The notes beneath the pieces were generated by a model that was given only the letters and a program-made list of their open reading frames with translations, did not search any database and was not told where the DNA came from. This document shows positions 17,134-24,361 of a DNA stretch of 38,988 bases, one piece after another. Each line of letters opens with the position of its first letter. The stretch's first letter is position 1. The DNA is from Thiocapsa sp. KS1 (lineage in GTDB: Bacteria; Pseudomonadota; Gammaproteobacteria; Chromatiales; Chromatiaceae): positions 4,297,084 to 4,336,071 of the forward strand of contig NZ_LN848257.1 of NCBI RefSeq assembly GCF_001499735.1, in the 5' to 3' direction. Both the position numbers and the translations under genes were made by a program.

Positions 17134-17487
17134 TCAGACCGGATGAATCTCCCGCAGGGCTGCCGTGGCGGCATCCGGATCGTCGTAAATCGGAATCAGC
17201 GTGGCGACACCCGAGCGATCCAGCACGGCCTTGACCATCGGCCGAGGGTTGAGCAGGACCATCTTGCCGCCGCGCTTGGAGGCGGCCTTGGCACAGCTCA
17301 GCAGCGTGCGCATCCCGATCGACGCCAGGAAGCTCACCTCGGACATGTCGACCAGGATCGCCGCCGGTTTGGTCGCCGTCAGGGCCGTGAATTGCATGTC
17401 GATCGCCTGGGTCCCTTCGACATCGAGTCTCCCGTCGAGCACGATTTTCAGGATTCGATCGTCGAGCAGCTCGGATTCAAGTCGCAT
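17134..17487 (-). CDS. STAS-domain anti-anti-sigma factor
   Basis: 117 residues from MRLESELLDDRI, preceded by CGGAG 11 bases upstream; the frame extends further but without a ribosome-binding site. The STAS core is clear: ILKIVLDGRLDVEGTQAID, then ILVDMSEVSFLASIGMRTLL. S56 in ASIG matches the phosphorylated serine of SpoIIAA/RsbV. The unphosphorylated form would bind the RsbW-like kinase downstream and release its target. It is the first gene of the operon. Confidence 0.92.
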   Translation of the reverse strand: MRLESELLDDRILKIVLDGRLDVEGTQAIDMQFTALTATKPAAILVDMSEVSFLASIGMRTLLSCAKAASKRGGKMVLLNPRPMVKAVLDRSGVATLIPIYDDPDAATAALREIHPV

Positions 17488-17910
17488 CGTTCGGACTCCG
17501 GATAGGGGATGGGAAGGGATGCTGTGTTTCGCCCGAAGGATCAAGCTCGGGTCGACAGTCTCGGCGGCCAAACTCCATATGACGACTCTAGCATGAGGAA
17601 CATGACAGGATGATGACGCGGGGAGCGCCTCATCGCGCGTCGGGCAGGCGCAGCCATCGCGTGATCCGGCGTCGTTCGCTTGTCCTTGCGTTCCGGCGGA
17701 ATCGTGATCGGGACCGCGCTCGCAACCCGTCCGAGCTGCGGCCCGCCCTCGTCGAAGACCACGCAACCCGTGAATTCCGCACACTTTCGGGCCGTCGTGC
17801 GCACGTGTCCCGGCGGGGAGGGACGCCTAATCTGGTTCCCGAGGCCAAGTGTCTCGCGAACCCCCGATCACCGGGGATACCAGAAGAAGCATCCAGCGGA
17901 GGCCACCATC
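17488..17910. other. Intergenic region upstream of the STAS operon
   Basis: About 420 bases between the STAS gene (minus) and the small gene at 17911 (plus). Several overlapping open frames exist on both strands, but none has a ribosome-binding site or a recognisable product. A short hairpin, ccccg-atcac-cgggg, lies at 17862-17876 just upstream of the small gene. Divergent promoters are expected here but no clear hexamers were found. Confidence 0.4.
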
Positions 17911-18222
17911 ATGTCCATGCCACTCGTCGTCGTTCTCGTTGCCGCCACCACCGGTATCGCAGCGACCGTCGCGGTCTTCGACGGCAGGGTCGAATCCCGC
18001 GAGACACTGTCTGCCGTCACGGCATCCGCCGATTCGGCGGAGGGTTGGACCAGGCGCGGAGTGAGGCCGGTCGGTGCGGTTCAGCGTCCCGAGACCATCG
18101 GCACATCGAACGAGGGACCGCGACGGGGCATGCGGGGCAGCCCGGAGAATAGCCAAGGTCTCCCGGTTGCGGGTTCCGGCGACTGGACCCGGCGTGGGAC
18201 GAGGAGTGTGCCGTCGAGCTGA
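17911..18222 (+). CDS. Small hypothetical protein with predicted N-terminal membrane/export segment
   Basis: 103 residues from an ATG that follows GGAGG at proper spacing. The N-terminus (MSMPLVVVLVAATTGIAATVAV) is hydrophobic and looks like a signal peptide or membrane anchor. The rest is polar and rich in Gly, Arg, Ser and Pro, with no recognisable domain. An imperfect motif occurs twice: GWTRRGVRPVG near the middle and DWTRRGTRSV at the end. An exported small protein is plausible, but function is unknown. The frame is open further upstream, where it lacks a start signal. Confidence 0.5.
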   Translation: MSMPLVVVLVAATTGIAATVAVFDGRVESRETLSAVTASADSAEGWTRRGVRPVGAVQRPETIGTSNEGPRRGMRGSPENSQGLPVAGSGDWTRRGTRSVPSS

Positions 18223-18300
18223 GAGACTGTACGGGGCGGGTGCCCCCGCCCCGCATGCCTTGCGCGGACGCGGGGCTTGCGGCGCGGAGCGGGACGCGAT

Positions 18301-19644
18301 TTAACCCCCGAAGCGGTAGCTGACCGAAAGGGATAGCACATCCACATGACTGTCCGTTTCCCCGCGAACCTCGACACTGCTCTCAAGCGGCGACCCGCCG
18401 TAAAACGGCAGCGTCAGATCGATGTCGGCCCGCTCGAAGATCCCGTAGGCATAGCCGACATCCAGTCGGAGACGCTCGGAGACCCCGTAGGATGCACCGA
18501 CCCCGAGCCACAACAGATCGCTGTCCGGAATGCTGGTGTTGCGCAGGGCGTCGGTGGTCGGGGATTGGTCGTATTGGATACCGCCGCGCAGCGTCCAGCG
18601 CGAATCGAGTGCGTACTCGGCAGCCAGGCCGACGGTGAAGGTATTTTCGAAGCCTTGGGGACGGACCAGATCGGGAGTGCCGTTCGCAAACCGTACCCGG
18701 ATCTCCTCCAAGGCATCCCAGCCGAACCACTGTACCTCGCCCATCAGCGTCAGCTGCGGGGTCACGGCCTGCGTGAGGCTCAGCGAGAGGATGTCGGGCA
18801 GGTCGAGCCGAGTCCGCGCGTTGCTGCGACCGTTGGCCGCGGCCAACGGACCGCTCAGGCCGGAGACCTCCGCGCTGCCCTTCAGGAGGTGGCCCATGCC
18901 GGATCGATAGTGCAGCCCGACGCGGGTCTGCTCGCTCGGCTGGTAGAGCAGTCCGATGTTGAATCCGGTGTCCCATCCGTCCCCGGTCAGTTTGGAGCGT
19001 CCGTCGGTGGCGGGGGTCGGTCCGCCGGGGTTCAAGGGGTCGGGTAGGGCGCTGATCAGCTCGGCATCGGCGTACTGAACATCGATGCCGCCACCGATGG
19101 ACCAGGCCTCGTTGATTCGATAGGCGAGCGTCGGGGCGATATCCAGGGTCTGGATGCTGTTGTCGTAGGAGTCGTAACGACCGAACCATTCCGGGCCGTA
19201 GTCCAGTTGCAGCCCGAACGGGGCAGTGACGGCGAGTCCCATCCAGACCCTGCCGTCCATGATCGGCGTGCCGAGAAAGAGGTTGGGGACGGGAATCCAA
19301 CCGTCCCCGTGGCCTCGGCTTCCTGCATAGGGACGCTCTTGCCCTCCGGTGCCGAGCGTGCCGGCCCGCGAGCCGCGATTGTCGACGGCGATGTCGGCAT
19401 TGATCGCATCGATGCCGATCTCGACGAAGGTTCCCCCGAGCCGGGTCATGCCGGCCGGGTTGTAGAAGAGCGTGCTGCCGTCGCGTGCCGAGGAGGTCAG
19501 GCCGACATTCGCCAACCCGGTCGCCGTTGCGCCTTTCATGGGGACATAAATGCCGCCGGCGAGCAGGGTCGGGTGGAAGGTCATCAGGGCAAGGAGCGCG
19601 AACGCCGAGTCCGGACGCCGACAACGGAGAGGGGTGATGGGCAT
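18301..19644 (-). CDS. fadL: FadL-family outer-membrane long-chain fatty acid/hydrocarbon transporter
   Basis: 447 residues from the chosen Met, which gives a normal signal peptide (basic PLRCRRPDS, hydrophobic FALLALMTFHPTLLA, probable cleavage before GGIYVPM). A Met 15 codons upstream is less likely. The mature N-terminus carries the FadL/OmpP1/TodX hallmark GATATGLANVGL and STLFYNPAGMTRL, the plug-forming segment of the 14-strand barrel. The C-terminus ends in a beta strand (VLSLSVSYRF) as expected for outer-membrane barrels. FadL proteins admit hydrophobic substrates such as long-chain fatty acids. It is divergent from the phosphodiesterase/CRP/lipoxygenase/cyclase genes, which makes fatty-acid supply to the lipoxygenase plausible (inference). 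Confidence 0.9.
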   Translation of the reverse strand: MPITPLRCRRPDSAFALLALMTFHPTLLAGGIYVPMKGATATGLANVGLTSSARDGSTLFYNPAGMTRLGGTFVEIGIDAINADIAVDNRGSRAGTLGTGGQERPYAGSRGHGDGWIPVPNLFLGTPIMDGRVWMGLAVTAPFGLQLDYGPEWFGRYDSYDNSIQTLDIAPTLAYRINEAWSIGGGIDVQYADAELISALPDPLNPGGPTPATDGRSKLTGDGWDTGFNIGLLYQPSEQTRVGLHYRSGMGHLLKGSAEVSGLSGPLAAANGRSNARTRLDLPDILSLSLTQAVTPQLTLMGEVQWFGWDALEEIRVRFANGTPDLVRPQGFENTFTVGLAAEYALDSRWTLRGGIQYDQSPTTDALRNTSIPDSDLLWLGVGASYGVSERLRLDVGYAYGIFERADIDLTLPFYGGSPLESSVEVRGETDSHVDVLSLSVSYRFGG

Positions 19645-19800
19645 GAGGCTGGTTTCCCGCTGCGGGTTAGACTGCACGGGCGCGATCATAACGGGGATCG
19701 GGCGACCGCGTCGCCTGCGGGGAGCGGTGCGCCGCGGTCGGGCTCGGGGGTCCGACTTGATTCGTCCGTTCGCTGCGGCTCCGGTGCGGAGTCCGTTCAG
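19645..19800. promoter_or_regulatory. Divergent promoter region between fadL and the cyclic-nucleotide/lipoxygenase genes
   Basis: 156 bases between two divergent genes; both sets must be transcribed from here or nearby. No convincing -35/-10 pair and no TGTGA-N6-TCACA CRP-type palindrome was found by eye. The call rests on gene arrangement alone. Confidence 0.35.
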
Positions 19801-20709
19801 GTGACCTCGCCGCGCGCCGTCGAGTCCGCGTTTCCGGACCTCTCTATAGCGCCGTTCGCCGTGCCGCCCCGGGCCTCCCCCGAGCGGGTCGCCGATCAGA
19901 TCGTGGCCTGCTTCGGGGCGGTCGCCGCGCTGGATCGACCGGCCGCCAGCGTTTTCGAGGTGTTAACCGCCCGGGCAGGGCTCGACCCGCTTGACCCTTT
20001 GATCACCGCGGGCACGCAGATTGCCGCCGAGATCGACCGCGGGGTCGCGGGGCGAGCCTGCAACGCGTATCACAACAGCCAGCATCTCTGCGAGGTCGTC
20101 TTGTGCAGCCTCTTTCTGGGCCGTCAGGCGGGACTGTCGCAGACTCGGCTGGCGCGGGTTATCGTCGCCGCGTTGGTGCATGACTTTCGCCACGACGGAA
20201 CCACCAATGCCGGTCAAGTCTTTCGACTGGAGCGACTGGCGGTGGCCTCTGCGCGGCCTTACCTTGTACGCGCAGGCGTTGTGCCGGAGGAGATCGAGCG
20301 CGTCGCCGCGATCGTGCTGGCGACCGAGGTGTCGAGGGGCGTCCTCTTCGCGCGCCGGTGTTTCAGGTTTTTCCACCAGACCGGCCCTCGTCCCGAGGTG
20401 CCGGCGGAGGCGACGGGCGACCTAAGTCCCCTCCGTCGGCTTGCGACCGACCCGGAAACGGCATTCGAGGCGGTCCTGGTCGCCGAGGCCGATCTGTTGC
20501 CGTCGGTGGCCTTGACCGACGCGCACAGCCTGTTGTGTCAGCAGCGGTTGGTCCGGGAGAATGGGCGTGTCGGCGCCGGGCCGGCCGAGAAGCTCGCCTT
20601 TCTGGATCAACAATCCGAGGGCTTCTTGGTCTCCGGCTTCTTCGAGCCGAATTTCAACCGATTGCGGCGATCCATGGTCGCCGCGCTGCCGATGCGACCG
20701 CGGGAATAA
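19801..20709 (+). CDS. Class-I-phosphodiesterase-like HD-domain protein
   Basis: 302 residues from a GTG preceded by GGAG at nine bases; the frame is open upstream but overlaps fadL. The central motif pair is YHNSQH (90-95) and ALVHDFRHDGTTN (124-136), with a later AEADLLPS (228-235). This matches the class I cyclic-nucleotide phosphodiesterase signature YHN-x2-H, HD-x2-H-x-G-x2-N and a distal Asp. Predicted metal ligands are H95, H127, D128 and D231, with H91 as general acid. The family hydrolyses cAMP or cGMP. The next gene, six bases on, encodes a CRP-like protein, and a cyclase is encoded downstream, which supports a cyclic-nucleotide role. A diverged HD phosphohydrolase with another substrate is the alternative. 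Confidence 0.75.
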   Translation: MTSPRAVESAFPDLSIAPFAVPPRASPERVADQIVACFGAVAALDRPAASVFEVLTARAGLDPLDPLITAGTQIAAEIDRGVAGRACNAYHNSQHLCEVVLCSLFLGRQAGLSQTRLARVIVAALVHDFRHDGTTNAGQVFRLERLAVASARPYLVRAGVVPEEIERVAAIVLATEVSRGVLFARRCFRFFHQTGPRPEVPAEATGDLSPLRRLATDPETAFEAVLVAEADLLPSVALTDAHSLLCQQRLVRENGRVGAGPAEKLAFLDQQSEGFLVSGFFEPNFNRLRRSMVAALPMRPRE

Positions 20710-20715
20710 AAGGCA

Positions 20716-21378
20716 ATGAAAGAAGAAGCGCGCGCCATCCTGTCGGAGATCCCGTTGTTCGCGGGACTCGGCCGCGACCTGATCGGCGATCTCGTCGATC
20801 AGGCCACGCTTCGCGCCTACCGCGCAAACACCGTCGTCATGCAGAAGGGCGACGAGGCCAGCGCCCTGTTCGTGCTGCTCTCCGGGCGCGTCAAGGTCTT
20901 CTCCGCGGACGACAACGGCAAGGAGATCGTCCTGAACGAGCTGGGGCCCGGCGACTATCTGGGTGAGCTCGCCCTGATCGAAGACTCCACGCGCACCGCC
21001 TCCGCCATGACTGTCGCGCCATCGCGCTTTCTGGTCATCCCGAAGGCGTCCTTTCAGGCCTTTGTCATCTCGCGGCCCAGCGTGGCGCTGCACCTCATCG
21101 GTGCGCTTGCTGCGCGGGTCCGCAAGCTGACGGAGGAGGTCGAGCGACTCGCCCTGCGCGATGTCTACAGTCGCCTCGCCGACACGCTCCATGCACGCGC
21201 CGTCGAAGAGGACGGGCGCCTCGTCACCGACCCACTGACACAGCGCGATCTCGCAGCACTGGTCGGCGCATCCCGGGAGATGGTGAGCCGCATCCTCAAA
21301 GACCTGAAGGCGGGCGATTACATCTCTCTGGACGGCAAGCGGATCGTTATCCACCGCAAGCTGCCCGAGCGCTGGTGA
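20716..21378 (+). CDS. CRP-like cyclic-nucleotide-responsive transcriptional regulator
   Basis: 220 residues: cyclic-nucleotide-binding beta-roll (about 14-125), dimer helix (130-150) and winged helix (about 165-215). The phosphate-binding cassette is intact: G83-E84-L85 and R93-T94 in GELALIEDSTRTASA, so cAMP or cGMP binding is likely. The recognition helix VGASREMVSRILKDL resembles E. coli CRP (VGCSRETVGRILKML), so TGTGA-like sites are expected. No N-terminal Fe-S cysteines are present, unlike FNR. It lies six bases after the phosphodiesterase-like gene and 94 bases before the catalase-like/lipoxygenase gene on the same strand, so it may control this cluster. Confidence 0.9.
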   Translation: MKEEARAILSEIPLFAGLGRDLIGDLVDQATLRAYRANTVVMQKGDEASALFVLLSGRVKVFSADDNGKEIVLNELGPGDYLGELALIEDSTRTASAMTVAPSRFLVIPKASFQAFVISRPSVALHLIGALAARVRKLTEEVERLALRDVYSRLADTLHARAVEEDGRLVTDPLTQRDLAALVGASREMVSRILKDLKAGDYISLDGKRIVIHRKLPERW

Positions 21379-21472
21379 GCGATCGGACCTTCTAACCCGG
21401 CGAGCCTTGATCCGACCTATCGACGCGAGGCGAGCGACACCTTGATGCGGCCAAACAACCCCGGGGGATGAA

Positions 21473-24361
21473 ATGATCGACGCCATCCGTGATTATGGAT
21501 TCCTGTACTGGGACCGTTTTCTTCGCAGCCGGCTCTTCATGGTCCTGCTGCGGCCCGTCATCATCACCCTCATTACGATCAATTCAATTGTGACCCGCCG
21601 GCGCATGAGCCACGAGAACGGGCTTGTGGTGCGTGGTCAGGTCAGGATCTTAGCGAATCTGGATCTGCCGCCCAACGGCTTCTTCACGCCGGGGAAGGTG
21701 TTTCCCTGTCGGCTGCGTCATGCCTCCGTCAGCTTCCTCGACGATGCCGCGTTGGCGGTACGCGGTGCCTCGCTGAAGTTTTCAGACGAGGCGGTGGACA
21801 GCCCCTTCGATATGCTGATGAACAACGGCAACAGCACGCCGTTCTGGAACATGGACACCTTCTTCCAGTTTACGCTTGCGCGTATTCGGGGAGGACGCGC
21901 CCATTTGATCGATTATTTCAAGCGCAATCCGCGCTGCTATATGAACGTGCGCGATGCCTTGCGTCGCGATCCATCGAGCTTTGCAAACCTCTATTACTAT
22001 TCGCAGATCCCCTTGCGCTTCATCGCCGAAGACGCGGTGAAGCGCTATGCCAAGTTCCGACTGATCCCTTGGGACGAGATTCGAGAGGAGGACGGGATCC
22101 CGGACGAGGACGATCTACGGACGCCTTGGTTTCAGGAGGCCAAACCGAACGAGCTGCGGGGTCGCAATTACCTCAAGGACGAGTACCGCAAGCGTCTCGA
22201 CAACCGACATGTGCGCTACCGGTTTCAGATCCAGCTCCTGGAGTGGCGTGATTCGGACGACCGCGACTACGAGCTCTCCTCGCTCTATCCCTGGAACGAA
22301 GAGGAATGTCCCTGGCGGGATCTCGCCGAGGTGATCATCGCCGAGGCACTCGATGATGCCGAGGGCAACGAATGTCTGTTCAGCCTGCGTCACCTGCCGG
22401 CGTCCGTGCTCCGGACGATCCCGGCCCGGCATTTCCGAGACGGGCCGTCCATCGACTATCTGCGTCTGGCCGGGTGGTGGCCGCGGCGTGCGCGGCTCCT
22501 GATGTATCGCCTGCGCGGGCAGCCGCCGCGGATCCCCGACGAGCGCAACGAGACGACCGACGCCTACGCCGACGAGACGGTCTCGACGGTCGCGTCCGAC
22601 GATGTCTACAGGCGGCCCTGTCTGCCGCAACGCGACACGCCGGAGCGGCGCGGGGAGCGCCGGGAGCAGCTGGAGCAGGCGCGCGGCACCTATCAATACC
22701 TGCATGGCTACATCGAGACCGAGCCGACCGGCGAGCAACCCCCGTGGCAGCCGCCGCCCTGGTATCGACGCGTGTTCAGGATCTACGATCCCCACCCCGG
22801 CGATCGCAAGACGGTGCCGATCCCGCTGCCGCCCTTCGTTCGCGAGCTGCCTCCCGGCGAGCGCTACAGCCGCTATATCCAGGGCCGGATCTACAGGACC
22901 GTCGGGGTCTCCTACCTGGCCTTGGCATTGAGTCGGATCGAGACCTGGCTCGTCAAACGCCACGGTCTCGACGTTTATCGCTTTCTGCTCTGGGGCTTTC
23001 GCGACAAGCCGTTGACCATGGCGCATTGGCGCGAGGATGCCGAGTTTGCCCGCCAGCGGCTGGCGGGTGTCAATCCGCGCATGCTTCGTCGCTTCACCGA
23101 GATCCCCGCCAACTTCCCGGTCACCGACGTGACCCTGGCCGGCCTGCTCGACGCGGGCGAGACACTGGCCTCGGCCATGGAGAAGCGCCGGCTCTATTGG
23201 TGCGACTACGCCGTGCTCGAAGGCATCTCGGTGAAGCCCGGCCGCTATCTTGCGCATCCCATGGCACTCTTCTACGTCAACGGCGACGGACGCTTGATGC
23301 CCGTTGCCATCCAACTCTTCCAGCGTCCCGAGGATGGGCCGATCTTCACGCCCAAGGACGACCCGGGGCTCTGGCTGGCGGTCAAGACCTTCGTGCAATC
23401 CGCCGACGCCCAGGTCCACGAGGTGGTGGAGCATCTGCTGCGCACGCATCTGATCGTCGAGCTTTTCGATGTGGCCATGCGTCGGACCCTGCCCGAGGCT
23501 CACCCCATCAACGCGCTCCTGTCGCCCCATCTGGCCTACACCATGGCAGTCAACACCTCGGCGCGCACGGCATTGCTGGCGCCGGGCGGCCCGATCGATT
23601 CCACCATGGCCGTCGGCTCGAAGGGTGCGTTCGAGCTGATGGGCCGGATCTGGCGGGAGCAGTGGAGCATGGATTCGCAGGATGTCCCGCTCGACCTGAA
23701 GGAGCGCGGCGTGGACGATGTCGAGGCATTGCCCGACTATCCCTGGCGCGACGATGCCCTTAAACTTTGGGAGGTCGTCCAAGGTTATATCGCCGCCATG
23801 GTCGAGCATTTCTACGCGAGCGACGGGGACGTGGCGGACGACGATGAGCTGCGGGCCTTCCACGCCGAGATTCGCGACCCACGCGGCGGCAACGTCCGAG
23901 ACATGCCGGGCGGCGAAGCGGGTTTTCGGACCCGTGCCGGGCTGATCGGGTTTCTCACCCGGGTCGTCTATACGGCGTCTGCAGGCCATGCGGCGGTGAA
24001 CAACGGCCAGTACGACTGCTTCGGCTTTATTCCGAATGTCCCGGGCGCGCTCTATCGTCCGCCGCCGCGGGAGAAGGATCTGAGCTGGAGTGAGAAGGAT
24101 CTCGCACGTGCGCTGCCCGATCTGCGCACCGCATCCACTCAGATCCTCATGGTCCGGTTGCTCTCAAGGCGAACGGAGATGCCGATCGGGCGTTATGATC
24201 CGGCCTTTTTCGCCGGCACCCAGTCGGTGCTGCCGATCGTTACCCGCTTTCGCCGCGACCTGCACGCCTTGAGCCTCGAGATCGAGGCGCGCAACCGCAG
24301 TCGCGAGGTTCCCTACACATTCCTGGATCCGAAGCAGGTCCCTCAAAGTATCGTGACATGA
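21473..24361 (+). CDS. Catalase-related domain fused to lipoxygenase
   Basis: 962 residues. Residues 1-345 look like the catalase-related (allene-oxide-synthase-like) domain: distal H47 in SHENGLVVRG, LRHASVSFLDDAALAVRGASLKF and MNNGNSTPFWN. A hydrophobic stretch lies at 21-40. Residues 430-962 are a lipoxygenase: WREDAEFARQRLAGVNP, then iron ligands H649 and H654 (VHEVVEHLLRTH), H839 and N843 (SAGHAAVNNGQ). Lipoxygenases dioxygenate polyunsaturated fatty acids, and the catalase-related partner converts the hydroperoxide. This order is known from coral Plexaura and some cyanobacteria. Oddities: the C-terminal iron-ligating Ile is replaced by Thr962 (VPQSIVT), and the proximal RxxxY is uncertain. 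GGGGGA precedes the ATG; the stop overlaps the cyclase gene. Confidence 0.88.
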   Translation: MIDAIRDYGFLYWDRFLRSRLFMVLLRPVIITLITINSIVTRRRMSHENGLVVRGQVRILANLDLPPNGFFTPGKVFPCRLRHASVSFLDDAALAVRGASLKFSDEAVDSPFDMLMNNGNSTPFWNMDTFFQFTLARIRGGRAHLIDYFKRNPRCYMNVRDALRRDPSSFANLYYYSQIPLRFIAEDAVKRYAKFRLIPWDEIREEDGIPDEDDLRTPWFQEAKPNELRGRNYLKDEYRKRLDNRHVRYRFQIQLLEWRDSDDRDYELSSLYPWNEEECPWRDLAEVIIAEALDDAEGNECLFSLRHLPASVLRTIPARHFRDGPSIDYLRLAGWWPRRARLLMYRLRGQPPRIPDERNETTDAYADETVSTVASDDVYRRPCLPQRDTPERRGERREQLEQARGTYQYLHGYIETEPTGEQPPWQPPPWYRRVFRIYDPHPGDRKTVPIPLPPFVRELPPGERYSRYIQGRIYRTVGVSYLALALSRIETWLVKRHGLDVYRFLLWGFRDKPLTMAHWREDAEFARQRLAGVNPRMLRRFTEIPANFPVTDVTLAGLLDAGETLASAMEKRRLYWCDYAVLEGISVKPGRYLAHPMALFYVNGDGRLMPVAIQLFQRPEDGPIFTPKDDPGLWLAVKTFVQSADAQVHEVVEHLLRTHLIVELFDVAMRRTLPEAHPINALLSPHLAYTMAVNTSARTALLAPGGPIDSTMAVGSKGAFELMGRIWREQWSMDSQDVPLDLKERGVDDVEALPDYPWRDDALKLWEVVQGYIAAMVEHFYASDGDVADDDELRAFHAEIRDPRGGNVRDMPGGEAGFRTRAGLIGFLTRVVYTASAGHAAVNNGQYDCFGFIPNVPGALYRPPPREKDLSWSEKDLARALPDLRTASTQILMVRLLSRRTEMPIGRYDPAFFAGTQSVLPIVTRFRRDLHALSLEIEARNRSREVPYTFLDPKQVPQSIVT

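Noticed and set aside
17541-17804. 87-codon open frame on the minus strand upstream of the STAS gene
   Set aside because: No start signal, no recognisable domain, and it overlaps other equally weak frames.
22115-23989. 624-codon open frame opposite the lipoxygenase fusion
   Set aside because: Antisense shadow; the plus strand has conserved lipoxygenase motifs.
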